64,000 nucleotides of DNA from NCBI GenBank assembly GCA_016792625.1, contig JAEUKK010000203.1, forward strand, positions 1 to 64,000, given 5' to 3'. Position numbers and translations under genes: made by a program. The notes beneath the pieces are model-generated. The model was given only the letters and a program-made list of their open reading frames with translations. It was not told the origin of the DNA and did not search any database. The stretch is from Deltaproteobacteria bacterium. Lineage in GTDB: Bacteria > Myxococcota_A > UBA796 > UBA2385. Positions 15,739 through 24,103 of this stretch are shown here, piece after piece (positions within the stretch are counted from its first letter, which is position 1; every line of letters starts with the position of its first letter).

Positions 15739-17708
15739 TCAGCCTGCTGGGGCGCGCTGTCGTCCTGCTCGGCCTCGCGGCCTGCGCCACCGGGGCGGTC
15801 ACCGGCCTTATCGCCGCCCTGCGCCAGAGCCCCGAGGCCCTGCGCCTCACCCGGGCCTTGGCCTACGTCTTCGCCGGCTCCATGGTGCTCGCGACCGGCC
15901 TGATGGAGGCCGCCCTTCTGACCCACGACTTTAGCGTCAGCTACGTCGCAGAGGTCGGCAGCCTGTCCACGCCCACCTGGGTCACCGTGGTCAGCTTGTG
16001 GAGCAGCCTCAACGGCTCCATCCTGTTGTGGGGGCTTGTGTTGGGCCTTTTTGTCGGCGCGTTCACCTACGTGACCACCGACAAGAACCCGCTCCAGACG
16101 CCCTGGGCCCTCTCGATGGCCCTGCTGGTCGGCGTCTTCTTCACCTTTTTGGTCGCGGGCGTGGCCAACCCCTTCGCGCCGAGCCCTGAGCCCATCCCCG
16201 CCGATGGCCCTGGGCCCAACCCGCTGCTGCAGAACCACGTGCTGATGGTCATTCATCCGCCGTTTCTGTACCTCGGCTATGTCGGCATGACCATCCCCTT
16301 CGCCATGGGCTGCGCCGCCCTGCTCGCCGGCCGACTCGACGCGGCCTGGGTGCGGGGCCTGCGCAGCTGGATGCTCGTGCCCTGGGGCTTTCTCACCGTC
16401 GGCATCATCCTCGGCGGCTGGTGGAGCTACGAGGTCCTCGGCTGGGGCGGCTGGTGGGCGTGGGACCCGGTCGAGAACGCGAGCTTCTTGCCTTGGCTCA
16501 CCGCCACGGCCTTCTTGCACAGCGCCATGGTGATGGAGCGCAAAGAGCAGCTGCGCGGCTGGACCTTGAGCTTGGTCTTGGCGACCTTCCTGCTCACCTT
16601 GCTCGGCACCTTTATGACCCGCTCGGGCATCTTCAACTCGGTGCACAGCTTCACCGAGTCGCCGATCGGGCCGGTCTTCCTGGCCTTCCTCGCGGTGGCC
16701 CTCATCGGCTCGCTGGCCCTGCTGGCTTTTCGCATCGACGCGCTCGGCCCGGTCGAAGACGCGGTTGGCGGCGGCATCACCCGTGACACGGCGTTTTCTT
16801 TCAACAACCTGCTGTTCACCAACTTCACCTTCGTTGTCTTGGTCGGCACGGTCTACCCGCTGCTCAACGAGGCGATCACCGGCAAGCAGATCAGCGTCGG
16901 CGAGCCCTGGTTCGACCGCTACACCGCCCCGCTCGGCCTGCTGTTGGTGTTCTTGATGGGCGTGGGGCCGGCCCTGCCCTGGGGCCGCAGCGCGAGCGCG
17001 GGCCAGCTCAAAAAGATCGGCGGCGCGGGCCTGATCAGCCTCGTGGTCGCCGGGCTCTGCGTGGCGGTCGGTCTGCGCAAAGTTTGGCCGGTGGCCACCA
17101 TCTCGATGGCTGCCTTCGCCCTGCTGCTCACGCTCGACGCGATGTGGGCGCCCGCGGCGGCCCGCGCCCAGGCCAAGGGTGAGGCGCTGGGCGCTGCGGC
17201 CTGGGCGGTCGCCCGCAGCGCGCGGCGGCGCTACGGTGGCTACATCGTGCACATCGGTGTTTTGATCATCGCGGTCGCCCACGCCTCGGCCACCGCCTGG
17301 CAGACCAAAGAGACCTTGACCCTGCGCCAGGGCGAGTCGGGCCAATTCGCGGGCATGGAGGTGCGCTACGAGGGCTCCGCCTGGCAGGAGCAGCCCCATC
17401 GGCGCAGCCTCGTGGCCAACTTCGCGCTGCTCGGGCCCGAGGGGCTGATCGGCACGGTGAGCCCGCGGCTCAACCATTACAAAAAGATGGGCACGCCGAT
17501 CGGCACGCCCGAGGTGCGCACCGGCCTGACCGAGGACCTCTACTTCAGCCTCGTGAACGTCGATCCCGCGGTCGGGCTCGCCTCGGTCGAGGTGCACCGC
17601 AAGCCGTTGGTCGTGTGGCTGTGGATCGGCGGGCTGGTGATGCTGGCGGGCACGGTCATCTCGGCCTGGCCCGCGGGCCGCGCCCGGGCCGCGGCGGGGC
17701 CGGCCTGA
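15735..17708 (+). CDS. ccmF: Cytochrome c heme lyase subunit CcmF
   Basis: This 657-residue polytopic protein matches CcmF in length. The WWD motif GGWWAWDPVENASFLPWL lies near residue 240, with conserved His-bearing loops (NHVLMVIHPPFLYLGYVG before it and TATAFLHSAMV after it). It is the integral membrane synthetase that attaches heme to the CxxCH cysteines of apocytochromes together with CcmH and CcmI. The start is GTG, overlapping the ccmE stop as GTGA. The C-terminal periplasmic domain and last helix (VVWLWIGGLVMLAGTVISAW) are intact. Confidence 0.94.
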   Translation: MISLLGRAVVLLGLAACATGAVTGLIAALRQSPEALRLTRALAYVFAGSMVLATGLMEAALLTHDFSVSYVAEVGSLSTPTWVTVVSLWSSLNGSILLWGLVLGLFVGAFTYVTTDKNPLQTPWALSMALLVGVFFTFLVAGVANPFAPSPEPIPADGPGPNPLLQNHVLMVIHPPFLYLGYVGMTIPFAMGCAALLAGRLDAAWVRGLRSWMLVPWGFLTVGIILGGWWSYEVLGWGGWWAWDPVENASFLPWLTATAFLHSAMVMERKEQLRGWTLSLVLATFLLTLLGTFMTRSGIFNSVHSFTESPIGPVFLAFLAVALIGSLALLAFRIDALGPVEDAVGGGITRDTAFSFNNLLFTNFTFVVLVGTVYPLLNEAITGKQISVGEPWFDRYTAPLGLLLVFLMGVGPALPWGRSASAGQLKKIGGAGLISLVVAGLCVAVGLRKVWPVATISMAAFALLLTLDAMWAPAAARAQAKGEALGAAAWAVARSARRRYGGYIVHIGVLIIAVAHASATAWQTKETLTLRQGESGQFAGMEVRYEGSAWQEQPHRRSLVANFALLGPEGLIGTVSPRLNHYKKMGTPIGTPEVRTGLTEDLYFSLVNVDPAVGLASVEVHRKPLVVWLWIGGLVMLAGTVISAWPAGRARAAAGPA

Positions 17709-17727
17709 GCCGGCGCGGAGGGGCGTG

Positions 17728-18255
17728 ATGAAGGTGCGGTGGGGCATCCTGGCCGGGGGCCTGGTGGTGGTCGGGGGGCTGTTGGCGGTGCTCGCCAGCG
17801 GCTTTGGCGGCACGACCCAGGGCGTGAGCAACAACCTGCTCGGGCGCCCAGCCCCGCCCTTCGCGATGGAGGTGCTCGGCGAGCGCGAGACCATCGTGCG
17901 CACCGCCGCGCTGACCGGCGCGCCGGTGGTGCTCAACTTCTGGAGCACCTGGTGCCAGCCCTGCGTGCTCGAGCACCCGCACCTGCTCGCCGCCGCGCAA
18001 GAGTTCGGCCCCCGCGGCGTGAAGTTCTACGGCGTGCTCTACAACGACGAGCCGCAGAAGGCCGAGCGCTTTCTCGCTGAGAAGGGCCAGGGCTTCCCGG
18101 TCCTCCACGATCCGCTCCAGCGCGTCGCGATCGACTACGGGGTCACCGGCGTGCCCGAGACCTTCGTGCTCGACAAAGAGGGGCGCATCGCCCACAAGTT
18201 CATCGGCCCGGTCAGCGTGGGCGAGCTGCAAGCGGTGCTCCGCCCGCTGCTCTGA
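17728..18255 (+). CDS. ccmG: Thiol:disulfide protein CcmG/DsbE
   Basis: This 175-residue membrane-anchored thioredoxin-like protein has an N-terminal helix followed by LLGRPAPPFAMEVL, the active site WCQPC (W75, C76, C79) and the cis-Pro loop GVTGVPETFVLDKEG. The GVxxPE acidic loop is typical of CcmG and distinguishes it from general thioredoxins. It keeps apocytochrome or CcmH cysteines reduced for heme attachment in the periplasm. GGAGGGGCG before the ATG at 17728 supports this start. It is in operon after ccmF with a 19-base gap. Confidence 0.92.
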   Translation: MKVRWGILAGGLVVVGGLLAVLASGFGGTTQGVSNNLLGRPAPPFAMEVLGERETIVRTAALTGAPVVLNFWSTWCQPCVLEHPHLLAAAQEFGPRGVKFYGVLYNDEPQKAERFLAEKGQGFPVLHDPLQRVAIDYGVTGVPETFVLDKEGRIAHKFIGPVSVGELQAVLRPLL

Positions 18256-18346
18256 GCGGCCGGTTGGCCGCCGCCCCGCGCTCCCCCACCTCCGTGGGCC
18301 CGCGCCCTCCGCCCGCTTCGCCGGCCCCTTGCGCCCCCAGGTCTTG

Positions 18347-18979
18347 ATGTCCTCCCTCCCGAACCCCGCGCTCCTCCGAACGCTGCTGCTGGGCGCTGTC
18401 CTCGTCGCTGCCCTCGTGGCCGGGGGCCCGTCTGTCGCCGCGCCGACCGACCCGCCCGCCGCCGACCGGGTCGGGGTGGCCAGCGACCCCGCCGCCTTGG
18501 GCCTCGCCGAGCCGCCGGCCCTGGCCCCGCCCGACCCCGAGACCGCCAAAGCCGAGGCCGAGCGCATCGCCGACGGTCTGCGCTGCCCGGTCTGCCAAGG
18601 CCTGTCGGTGGCCGACAGCAACGCCGACGCGGCCGTGGCCATGTACGCCCGGATCGCTGAGCTGGTGCGGCTCGGCTACAGCCAAGAGCAGATCGAGGAC
18701 TACTTCGTCGACCGCTATGGCGAGTGGGTGCGCCTCGACCCCCCGGTGGAGGGCCTGCACTGGCTGCTCTGGGTGGCCCCGGCCCTGCTCGCCGTGGTCG
18801 GCGCCGCGGCCATCGCCCTGCGCGCCCGCGGCCAGGCCCCCACGCCGGCCCGCCCGCCCGCTGGCACGCCGACCTCGGGCGGGGCGCCCGCCGCCGCCGC
18901 CTCAGCAGGAGAGGGGGCTGACCCCGCAGATCGCCACCGCGCCGCGGTCCTCGCCGCGCTCGGGGAGGACGGCCGATGA
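18347..18979 (+). CDS. ccmH: Cytochrome c maturation protein CcmH (CcmL/Ccl2 type)
   Basis: This 210-residue protein has a signal peptide, then ADGLRCPVCQGLSVADSNADAA with the redox pair C80/C83 (LRCPVCQ motif), a three-helix bundle (YSQEQIEDYFVDRYGEWV) and a C-terminal membrane helix (LHWLLWVAPALLAVVG). These are the features of the short CcmH that presents apocytochrome cysteines to CcmF. An unusual Ala/Pro-rich cytoplasmic tail of about 50 residues follows the helix. The ATG at 18347 is used; a TTG at 18329 would only add six residues. The gene overlaps ccmI by 4 bases. Confidence 0.9.
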   Translation: MSSLPNPALLRTLLLGAVLVAALVAGGPSVAAPTDPPAADRVGVASDPAALGLAEPPALAPPDPETAKAEAERIADGLRCPVCQGLSVADSNADAAVAMYARIAELVRLGYSQEQIEDYFVDRYGEWVRLDPPVEGLHWLLWVAPALLAVVGAAAIALRARGQAPTPARPPAGTPTSGGAPAAAASAGEGADPADRHRAAVLAALGEDGR

Positions 18980-20301
18980 GCCCGCAGCCTGATCTTTGGT
19001 CCACCTGGGGCCCGCCGATCGTCGTCCTCTTGCTCGGCCTCATCGTGGGCCTGGTCATCGCGCTCCTCTCTCGCGGGCGCGCAGCCCCGGGCAGCCTCGA
19101 GCGGGCCGACCAGGTCGAGGCCTTGCGCGCCCGGCGCGACAGCCTGCTCGAGCAGCTGCGCCTGCTCGAGGCCGACCGCCAGACCCTGCCCGAGGCCGTG
19201 CGCCTCGAACGCCGCGAGGCCCTGATCAGCGCCGCGGCCGCTGTGCTCGCCGAGCTCGAGGCGCTGGAGCAGGCGCCCGCCGCAGCCGAGCCGCTGGCCA
19301 CCCCCGCCGCGGCGCCGGCGCCCAGCGGCAAACAAGCGCTCTGGCGCGGTGTTCAGGTGGCTGGCCTGCTCGTCTTTTTCGCCGTGGTGGCCCTGAGCCT
19401 CACCGAGGCGGGCAAGCCCCGGCAGATGGGCGCGCCCCCCACCGGCGGCGGCGCGGCCCCCGAGGGCCTCGGCCAGGCCGAGGTGCTCGAGGCCGAGCAG
19501 AAGCTGGCCGCCAACCCCCAAGACATCGACGCGCTCAATGTCTTGACCTACAGCGCGCTGCTGCGCCGCGACTTTCAGGCGGCGATGACCCACGTCGAGG
19601 CCGCCCGCCAGGTCAACCCAGAGCACCCCGACGTGCTCATCCACCTCGGGATCTTGCGCCTCAGCGTCAATATGCACGAGGCCGCCGACAGCTCGCTGCG
19701 CGCGGCCATCGCCGCACAGCCGACCCGCGGCCGCGCCCACCTCTGGCTCGGCCTCTCGCTGTTGATGCAGCAGCAGAACGACGCCGCAATCGGTGAGTTC
19801 GAGCAGGCGCTCAGCTTGGGCCTGCGCGCTGACGAGCAGGGCTTCGCCCAGCAGATGATCCGCGACGCGAAGAACCCGCGCCCCGCGGCGGCGGCGGGCG
19901 CGCCCTCGGCCGGCGGGGCCGAGGCCCCCGCGGCGCCGGGCTACAGCGGGCCGGGCGGCGGCGGCGCGACCTTGGGCGGCCAGGTGCGCCTCAGCGATGC
20001 GCTCGCGGCCGCCGTCGATCAGCAGCCAGGGCGCGTCGTCTTCGTCATGGTCTACCGCAACGCCGAGGGCCGCCCGCCGCCGGTGGCCACGGCCAAGCTG
20101 AGCCGCGACGGCCTGCCGTGGAGCTTCCAGTTCGAGCAGGGCCACGCGATGATGGGCGGAGGCTGGCCCGAGCAGGTCTGGATCAAGGCCCGGCTCGACG
20201 CCGACGGCCAGCCCGGTGCCAGCGCGGGCGACGTGGACAGCGCGCTGATGGGCCCCTTCGCCGTCGGCGCCACCGGGGTCGAGCTGGTCATCGGCGGCTG
20301 A
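18976..20301 (+). CDS. ccmI: Apocytochrome chaperone CcmI (CycH) with TPR repeats
   Basis: This 441-residue protein has two membrane helices (about 13-32 and 120-140) flanking a Leu/Arg/Glu-rich cytoplasmic coiled coil, then TPR-like repeats (NPQDIDALNVLTYSALLRRD, NPEHPDVLIHLGILRLS, GRAHLWLGLSLLMQQ). A C-terminal beta domain starts GGQVRLSDALAAAV and contains VVFVMVYRNAEGRPPPVATAKL, a pattern found in the periplasmic end of CcmI. It binds the C-terminus of apocytochromes and hands them to CcmFH. It closes the ccm operon, with its start overlapping the ccmH stop (ATGA). Confidence 0.85.
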   Translation: MSPQPDLWSTWGPPIVVLLLGLIVGLVIALLSRGRAAPGSLERADQVEALRARRDSLLEQLRLLEADRQTLPEAVRLERREALISAAAAVLAELEALEQAPAAAEPLATPAAAPAPSGKQALWRGVQVAGLLVFFAVVALSLTEAGKPRQMGAPPTGGGAAPEGLGQAEVLEAEQKLAANPQDIDALNVLTYSALLRRDFQAAMTHVEAARQVNPEHPDVLIHLGILRLSVNMHEAADSSLRAAIAAQPTRGRAHLWLGLSLLMQQQNDAAIGEFEQALSLGLRADEQGFAQQMIRDAKNPRPAAAAGAPSAGGAEAPAAPGYSGPGGGGATLGGQVRLSDALAAAVDQQPGRVVFVMVYRNAEGRPPPVATAKLSRDGLPWSFQFEQGHAMMGGGWPEQVWIKARLDADGQPGASAGDVDSALMGPFAVGATGVELVIGG

Positions 20302-20332
20302 GGTCGCGCCCCGCCTCCTCCTTGAGGTGCCC

Positions 20333-20860
20333 ATGCACGATGATCTCGCGCCCCCCTCGCCCTCACGCCGCGCCCTGCTCGAGGGCGGCCTGCGCCTCGG
20401 GCTCGGCCTCTGCGCCTGGGCCTGCGGCGGCTGCGGCGGCCCGACCGGCAAAGACAGCGCGCCAGTGGGCGCTTCGGGCGTCGACAGCGCGGCGGGCGGC
20501 GGCGATGGGGGCGCGACCGACGGTTGCGCCGAGGCCCCCGACGCCCTCGACGCCAGCTGGGTGGCCGTGCCCCTCGCCGCGAACCCCGGGCTGGCCGAGG
20601 TCGGCGGGGGCGTGGCCCTCGATCTCAGCGGCCGGCGCCTCGTCGTGGCCCAGCCCAGCGCCGGCTGCTTCGTCGCCGTCGACCGCGCCTGCACCCACCA
20701 GGGCTGCGACGTCGCCTTTCGTGAGGGCCGCTTCCTCTGCCCCTGCCACGGCGCCGCCTTTGACCTCGACGGCGCCGTTCTCAGCGGGCCGACCCCGGTG
20801 CCCCTGGCCAGCTACCCCGCCGCCCTGCGCGGAGAGGTCGTCTGGGTGAAGACCGGCTGA
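20333..20860 (+). CDS. Rieske [2Fe-2S] lipoprotein with Tat-like signal
   Basis: This 175-residue protein has SRRALLEGGLRLGLGLCAWAC at the N-terminus: a twin-Arg followed by a hydrophobic stretch and Cys, suggesting Tat export of a folded iron-sulfur protein and lipid anchoring. The cluster motifs are CTHQGC (C120, H122) and CPCHG (C136, H139), with C125 and C138 as the usual disulfide pair. A Gly/Asp-rich linker joins anchor and domain. No cytochrome b partner is adjacent. Position 31 bases behind ccmI hints at a role in the same respiratory programme. GAGG five bases before ATG sets the start. Confidence 0.87.
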   Translation: MHDDLAPPSPSRRALLEGGLRLGLGLCAWACGGCGGPTGKDSAPVGASGVDSAAGGGDGGATDGCAEAPDALDASWVAVPLAANPGLAEVGGGVALDLSGRRLVVAQPSAGCFVAVDRACTHQGCDVAFREGRFLCPCHGAAFDLDGAVLSGPTPVPLASYPAALRGEVVWVKTG

Positions 20861-20923
20861 GCGCCGGTGCCGGCGCGGGGGGCGCGTGCTAGGGGCCGTC
20901 CCCTTGCCCCTGCTGAGGTCCCT

Positions 20924-23017
20924 TTGCGCGTGACGACCCCTCCCCGCGGCCCTGGCGGCGCCCCGCCGCCGCCCCCGCCGACCGACCCCGTGATTGACGC
21001 CCTGTGGGACCGGGTCGAGGCCGCCCTCCACCAGATGGAGCCTGGGCTCGCTGACGCGCTCCACCCGCCCGCCTCGGCCGACGCCCTCGCCGAGCTGGTC
21101 CGCCTCGGCCTGCCCCCGGCCTGGCTCAGCCTCTACGCCCGGCACGATGGGCAGACCGCCGATCTCGACGCGCTCTTCGGCGATTGGTTCTTCTTGCCCA
21201 TCCGCGCCACCCAGCCGGGCCCCAACGCCGAGCCCAGCGTGCTGGCCGAGCAGCAGCGCATGGCCGAGCTGGCGACCGGCCTGTCCAACGCGACCCCGCC
21301 CGACCGGGTCGACGGCCCGATGCGCAAGCTCTGGGGCAGCCCGCAGTGGGTGCCCTTCGCCATCGACCACGCGGGCGGCGCGCTCTGCGTCGATCTCGAC
21401 CCGGCGCCGGGCGGCGCGGTCGGTCAGGTGCTCGATCTCGACCACGAGGGCCCCCGCAAGGTGCTCTTCCCCGACGTGGTGGCCCTGCTCACCAGCCTCG
21501 CGCTCGAGCTCGAGGTGGGTCGGCGCCGCCTGCGCCGCTGGCACCGCCTGCCCGGTGGGCGTCGGGTGCGCGACGGCTACGTCGAGCTGCGCGTACAAGG
21601 CGCGGGCGCGCTGCAGCCGGGGCAGCGCCTGCCGCTCGGCCCGCTGGCCCCGGGCCTGAGCCTCGTGGGTGTGCACGGCCCGACCCTCAACCCGCGTGAC
21701 CGTCGGGTCGAGGGGCTGAGCTGGCTCGCGCTCGACGCCGAGGCCGAGGTCGAGGGCCCCTGGCGGGCGCTTGAGCTGCGGGTCGACGGCCCGGGCGACT
21801 GGTGGGTGCGCCGCGAGCAGGGCTTTTTTGGCGTGGGCGGGCCCGCGCTGCGCTCGCCCCACGCGAGCCTGCTCGTCCAGGTTGACCTGCACGCCGATGA
21901 TCAGCCCCCGATGGACGACGCGGGCGTGCTGCTGCGGGCCGGCCGCCCGCTCGCCGCGCTGCACCGCCTCGGCGAGGGCGAGGTCTCCGGCGCTGCCCTG
22001 CGCCAGCGCGCCCGCGCCCGCGCATTGTTGGGCCTGCACGCCGAGGCTGAGGCCGATCTCAGCGCCGCCATCCGCGGGGGGGACGGCCCCGAGCTGCGCC
22101 TCGAGCGGGCCGTGCAGCGGCGGGCCCGCGGCGAGCTGCGCGGCGCCCTCGACGATCTGGCCCGGGCGGTCAACAGCGCCCCCGACCCCTGGCCGGCGCG
22201 GGCGCTGCGGGTCCGCACCTTGATCGAGCTCGGCCGGGCCGCCGAGGCGCTCGACGAGGCCAACGCGGCCCTGGGTGTGCTCGGCCAGGCCGACGCGGCG
22301 ATCGGCGCCGAGCGGGAGGGCCGCGGCCGGGCCCTGCTCCTGCGGGCCGAGGTGCACGAGGCCCTGTCGGCCTGGGATGCGGGCGTGGCCGACCTCGAGG
22401 CGGCCATTGAGGGGCGCCTCGACGAAGAAGACGCGCCCGGCGCCAAAGCCGCGCTCCACCGCCTCAAAGAGGCCCGCCTGCGCAGCCGCGAGGGCGGTGA
22501 GCTTCGCGGCGTGGTCCAGGGCACGGGGGTGTTGGCCGGTCGCTGCAGCCCACCCCAGCCGGCCGGTGAGGGCATGATCAGCGTGGTGGAGCTCTCTCTC
22601 GACGAGGCCGCCGCTGGCGTGACCGTCGAGCTCGACCTGCCCGCCGGGCGCGCCGCGGTGCGCCTGCCGCCGGGCGCGGGCCAGGGCAGCCGCCTGGTGC
22701 AGCCTGGTGTGCTGCCCGAGGGCAAGCCGCTCACCCTCGAGGTGCGCCTGCCGCTCCCCGCCCGAACCGAGGCGCCGGGGGTGGAGGGCGAGCTGCTCCG
22801 CCTCGACCGCTGGGACCTCTGGGTCGAGCTCAGCCTCAGCGCCGAGGCCCTCCGCGCGGGCGGGCCGCACCTCTTGCCTGGCGTCGGCGCTCCGGTGCAG
22901 GTCGACCTCCCCCCGGGCCTGCAGCACGGTGATCTGCACCGGGTCGTCGGCCGCGGCCTGCCCCGGGGCAAAGCCGCGCGGGGCGACCTCGTGGTGCGGG
23001 CCATGCAGCGCCGCTGA
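20924..23017 (+). CDS. SUKH (SMI1/KNR4)-TPR-DnaJ C-terminal domain fusion protein
   Basis: This cytoplasmic protein of about 697 residues has three parts. Residues about 25-230 resemble SMI1/KNR4: WDRVEAALHQMEPGLADALH, LPPAWLSLYARHDGQ, a WFFLPI and a PQWVPFAID strand. The middle holds TPR-like repeats (RARARALLGLHAEAEADLSAAI, GELRGALDDLARAVNS). The last 200 residues look like the DnaJ substrate-binding C-terminus: VELSLDEAAAGVTVEL and VQVDLPPGLQHGDLHRVVGRGLPR. There is no J domain or zinc finger. Start TTG at 20924 is chosen because GAGG lies five bases upstream, as in neighbours; a GTG at 20930 is possible. The combination is unusual and its job is unknown. Confidence 0.72.
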   Translation: MRVTTPPRGPGGAPPPPPPTDPVIDALWDRVEAALHQMEPGLADALHPPASADALAELVRLGLPPAWLSLYARHDGQTADLDALFGDWFFLPIRATQPGPNAEPSVLAEQQRMAELATGLSNATPPDRVDGPMRKLWGSPQWVPFAIDHAGGALCVDLDPAPGGAVGQVLDLDHEGPRKVLFPDVVALLTSLALELEVGRRRLRRWHRLPGGRRVRDGYVELRVQGAGALQPGQRLPLGPLAPGLSLVGVHGPTLNPRDRRVEGLSWLALDAEAEVEGPWRALELRVDGPGDWWVRREQGFFGVGGPALRSPHASLLVQVDLHADDQPPMDDAGVLLRAGRPLAALHRLGEGEVSGAALRQRARARALLGLHAEAEADLSAAIRGGDGPELRLERAVQRRARGELRGALDDLARAVNSAPDPWPARALRVRTLIELGRAAEALDEANAALGVLGQADAAIGAEREGRGRALLLRAEVHEALSAWDAGVADLEAAIEGRLDEEDAPGAKAALHRLKEARLRSREGGELRGVVQGTGVLAGRCSPPQPAGEGMISVVELSLDEAAAGVTVELDLPAGRAAVRLPPGAGQGSRLVQPGVLPEGKPLTLEVRLPLPARTEAPGVEGELLRLDRWDLWVELSLSAEALRAGGPHLLPGVGAPVQVDLPPGLQHGDLHRVVGRGLPRGKAARGDLVVRAMQRR

Positions 23018-23062
23018 GGGCGGGCGGCCGGGTCTGAGGCCCTCCGGCGCGACGCCAGCGGC

Positions 23063-24103
23063 TCACTCGCCGCGCAGCCAGAGGTCGAAGGCGAGATCGC
23101 CGCTGTCTGCGCTGCCTTGGTGCACCGCCACCGCCAAGGTGTGCGGCCCGGCGCCCAGCAGGGCCGGGTCGAGCTCAAAACGGCGGTAGACGGCCTCTTC
23201 AGCCTCGTCGACCGAGCGCAGGGCGTAGGCGCCCCGGTCGAGCGGGCCCGGCGGCAGCACGTCGCGCATCAGCTCGACGCCGTCGAGGAAGACCTGTGCG
23301 CCGTCATCCCGGCGCAGGCGCAGCTCAAGGCGCCGCAGCCCGTCGCGCCCCTCGATCTGCCGGCGAAAGCAGAAGCTCGCCGTGCGCGCGCCCTCAGGCC
23401 CCAGATCGACGTAGGTGCGCAGCTGGTCCTCGCCGGCGCCGATCGGCACGGGGCCCTCGGCCCACGCGCTGTCGTCAAAACCGGGCCGCTCCCAGCCGTC
23501 GGCCGGGCAGCCGGCGATGTAGCGCCAGGGATCGCCGCGGTCGCTGAAGGCCTCGGCGGGCTCAGGTTGGGGGCCGTTGGGCAGACCAGGGCTGCCCAAC
23601 GGGGCTTCGCGCCAGCAAGCCTCTCCCACGCACCCGTCCCACCGGCGGCCGAGCGCGGTGTCGGGGGCGAGCGCGGGGTGGCGCAGGCTCCACCGGCCAC
23701 CCGCCGGGCTGCGCAGGGTGAGCAGCCCGCCCGCCCGGTCGAGCAGCAGGGGCGGCCAAGCGGGGTCGGCCTCTCCCCGGTCGCCGCTCAGCAGCAGCAG
23801 CAGCACGCCGCCGGGCTCGATCTCGAGGCCGTCGAGGGCCGCCGCTGGCGCCTCGGGATCAACGTCGCTGTGCGGATCGACGCTCAACGTCCAGCCGTCG
23901 AGGGCCACAGGGGCCTCGCCGCGGGCGTAGAGCTCGACCCAGCCCGCGGAGCGCCGGCCGTCGGGCAAGGCGAGGCGGCTCTCGCTGACCAGCTCGTTGA
24001 TCTGGACGATCTCTGCCTCAGGGGCCACCGGCCCGGGGGCGGCAGGGCTCCGCGGGGCGCCGCCGCAGGCCACCAGGGCTAGGGGTAAGACGACCGCCCT
24101 CAT
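23063..24103 (-). CDS. Lipoprotein with lamin-tail and galactose-binding-like domains
   Basis: This 346-residue protein has a short lipobox signal (MRAVVLPLALVACGG). Residues about 30-165 look like a lamin-tail domain: IVQINELVSES, GWVELYARGEAPVALDGWTL and LEIEPGGVLLLLLSGD. The rest resembles a galactose-binding beta-sandwich seen in CotH-associated proteins (GWERPGFDDSAWAEGPVPIG, ASFCFRRQIEG, DDGAQVFLDGVEL). In many bacteria such lamin-tail modules sit in the same polypeptide as CotH; here they are a separate gene. Its start overlaps the CotH gene by 4 bases, so the two are co-translated. Confidence 0.8.
   Translation of the reverse strand: MRAVVLPLALVACGGAPRSPAAPGPVAPEAEIVQINELVSESRLALPDGRRSAGWVELYARGEAPVALDGWTLSVDPHSDVDPEAPAAALDGLEIEPGGVLLLLLSGDRGEADPAWPPLLLDRAGGLLTLRSPAGGRWSLRHPALAPDTALGRRWDGCVGEACWREAPLGSPGLPNGPQPEPAEAFSDRGDPWRYIAGCPADGWERPGFDDSAWAEGPVPIGAGEDQLRTYVDLGPEGARTASFCFRRQIEGRDGLRRLELRLRRDDGAQVFLDGVELMRDVLPPGPLDRGAYALRSVDEAEEAVYRRFELDPALLGAGPHTLAVAVHQGSADSGDLAFDLWLRGE

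Noticed and set aside
15714..17948. 744-codon open frame on the minus strand
   Set aside because: Antisense to ccmF, with Gln/Arg/Glu/His-rich composition and no recognisable fold.
20363..22939. 858-codon open frame on the minus strand
   Set aside because: It lies antisense to the SUKH-TPR-DnaJ and Rieske genes, has no domain, and is rich in Arg, Gly, Ala and His as expected for mirrored GC-rich codons.
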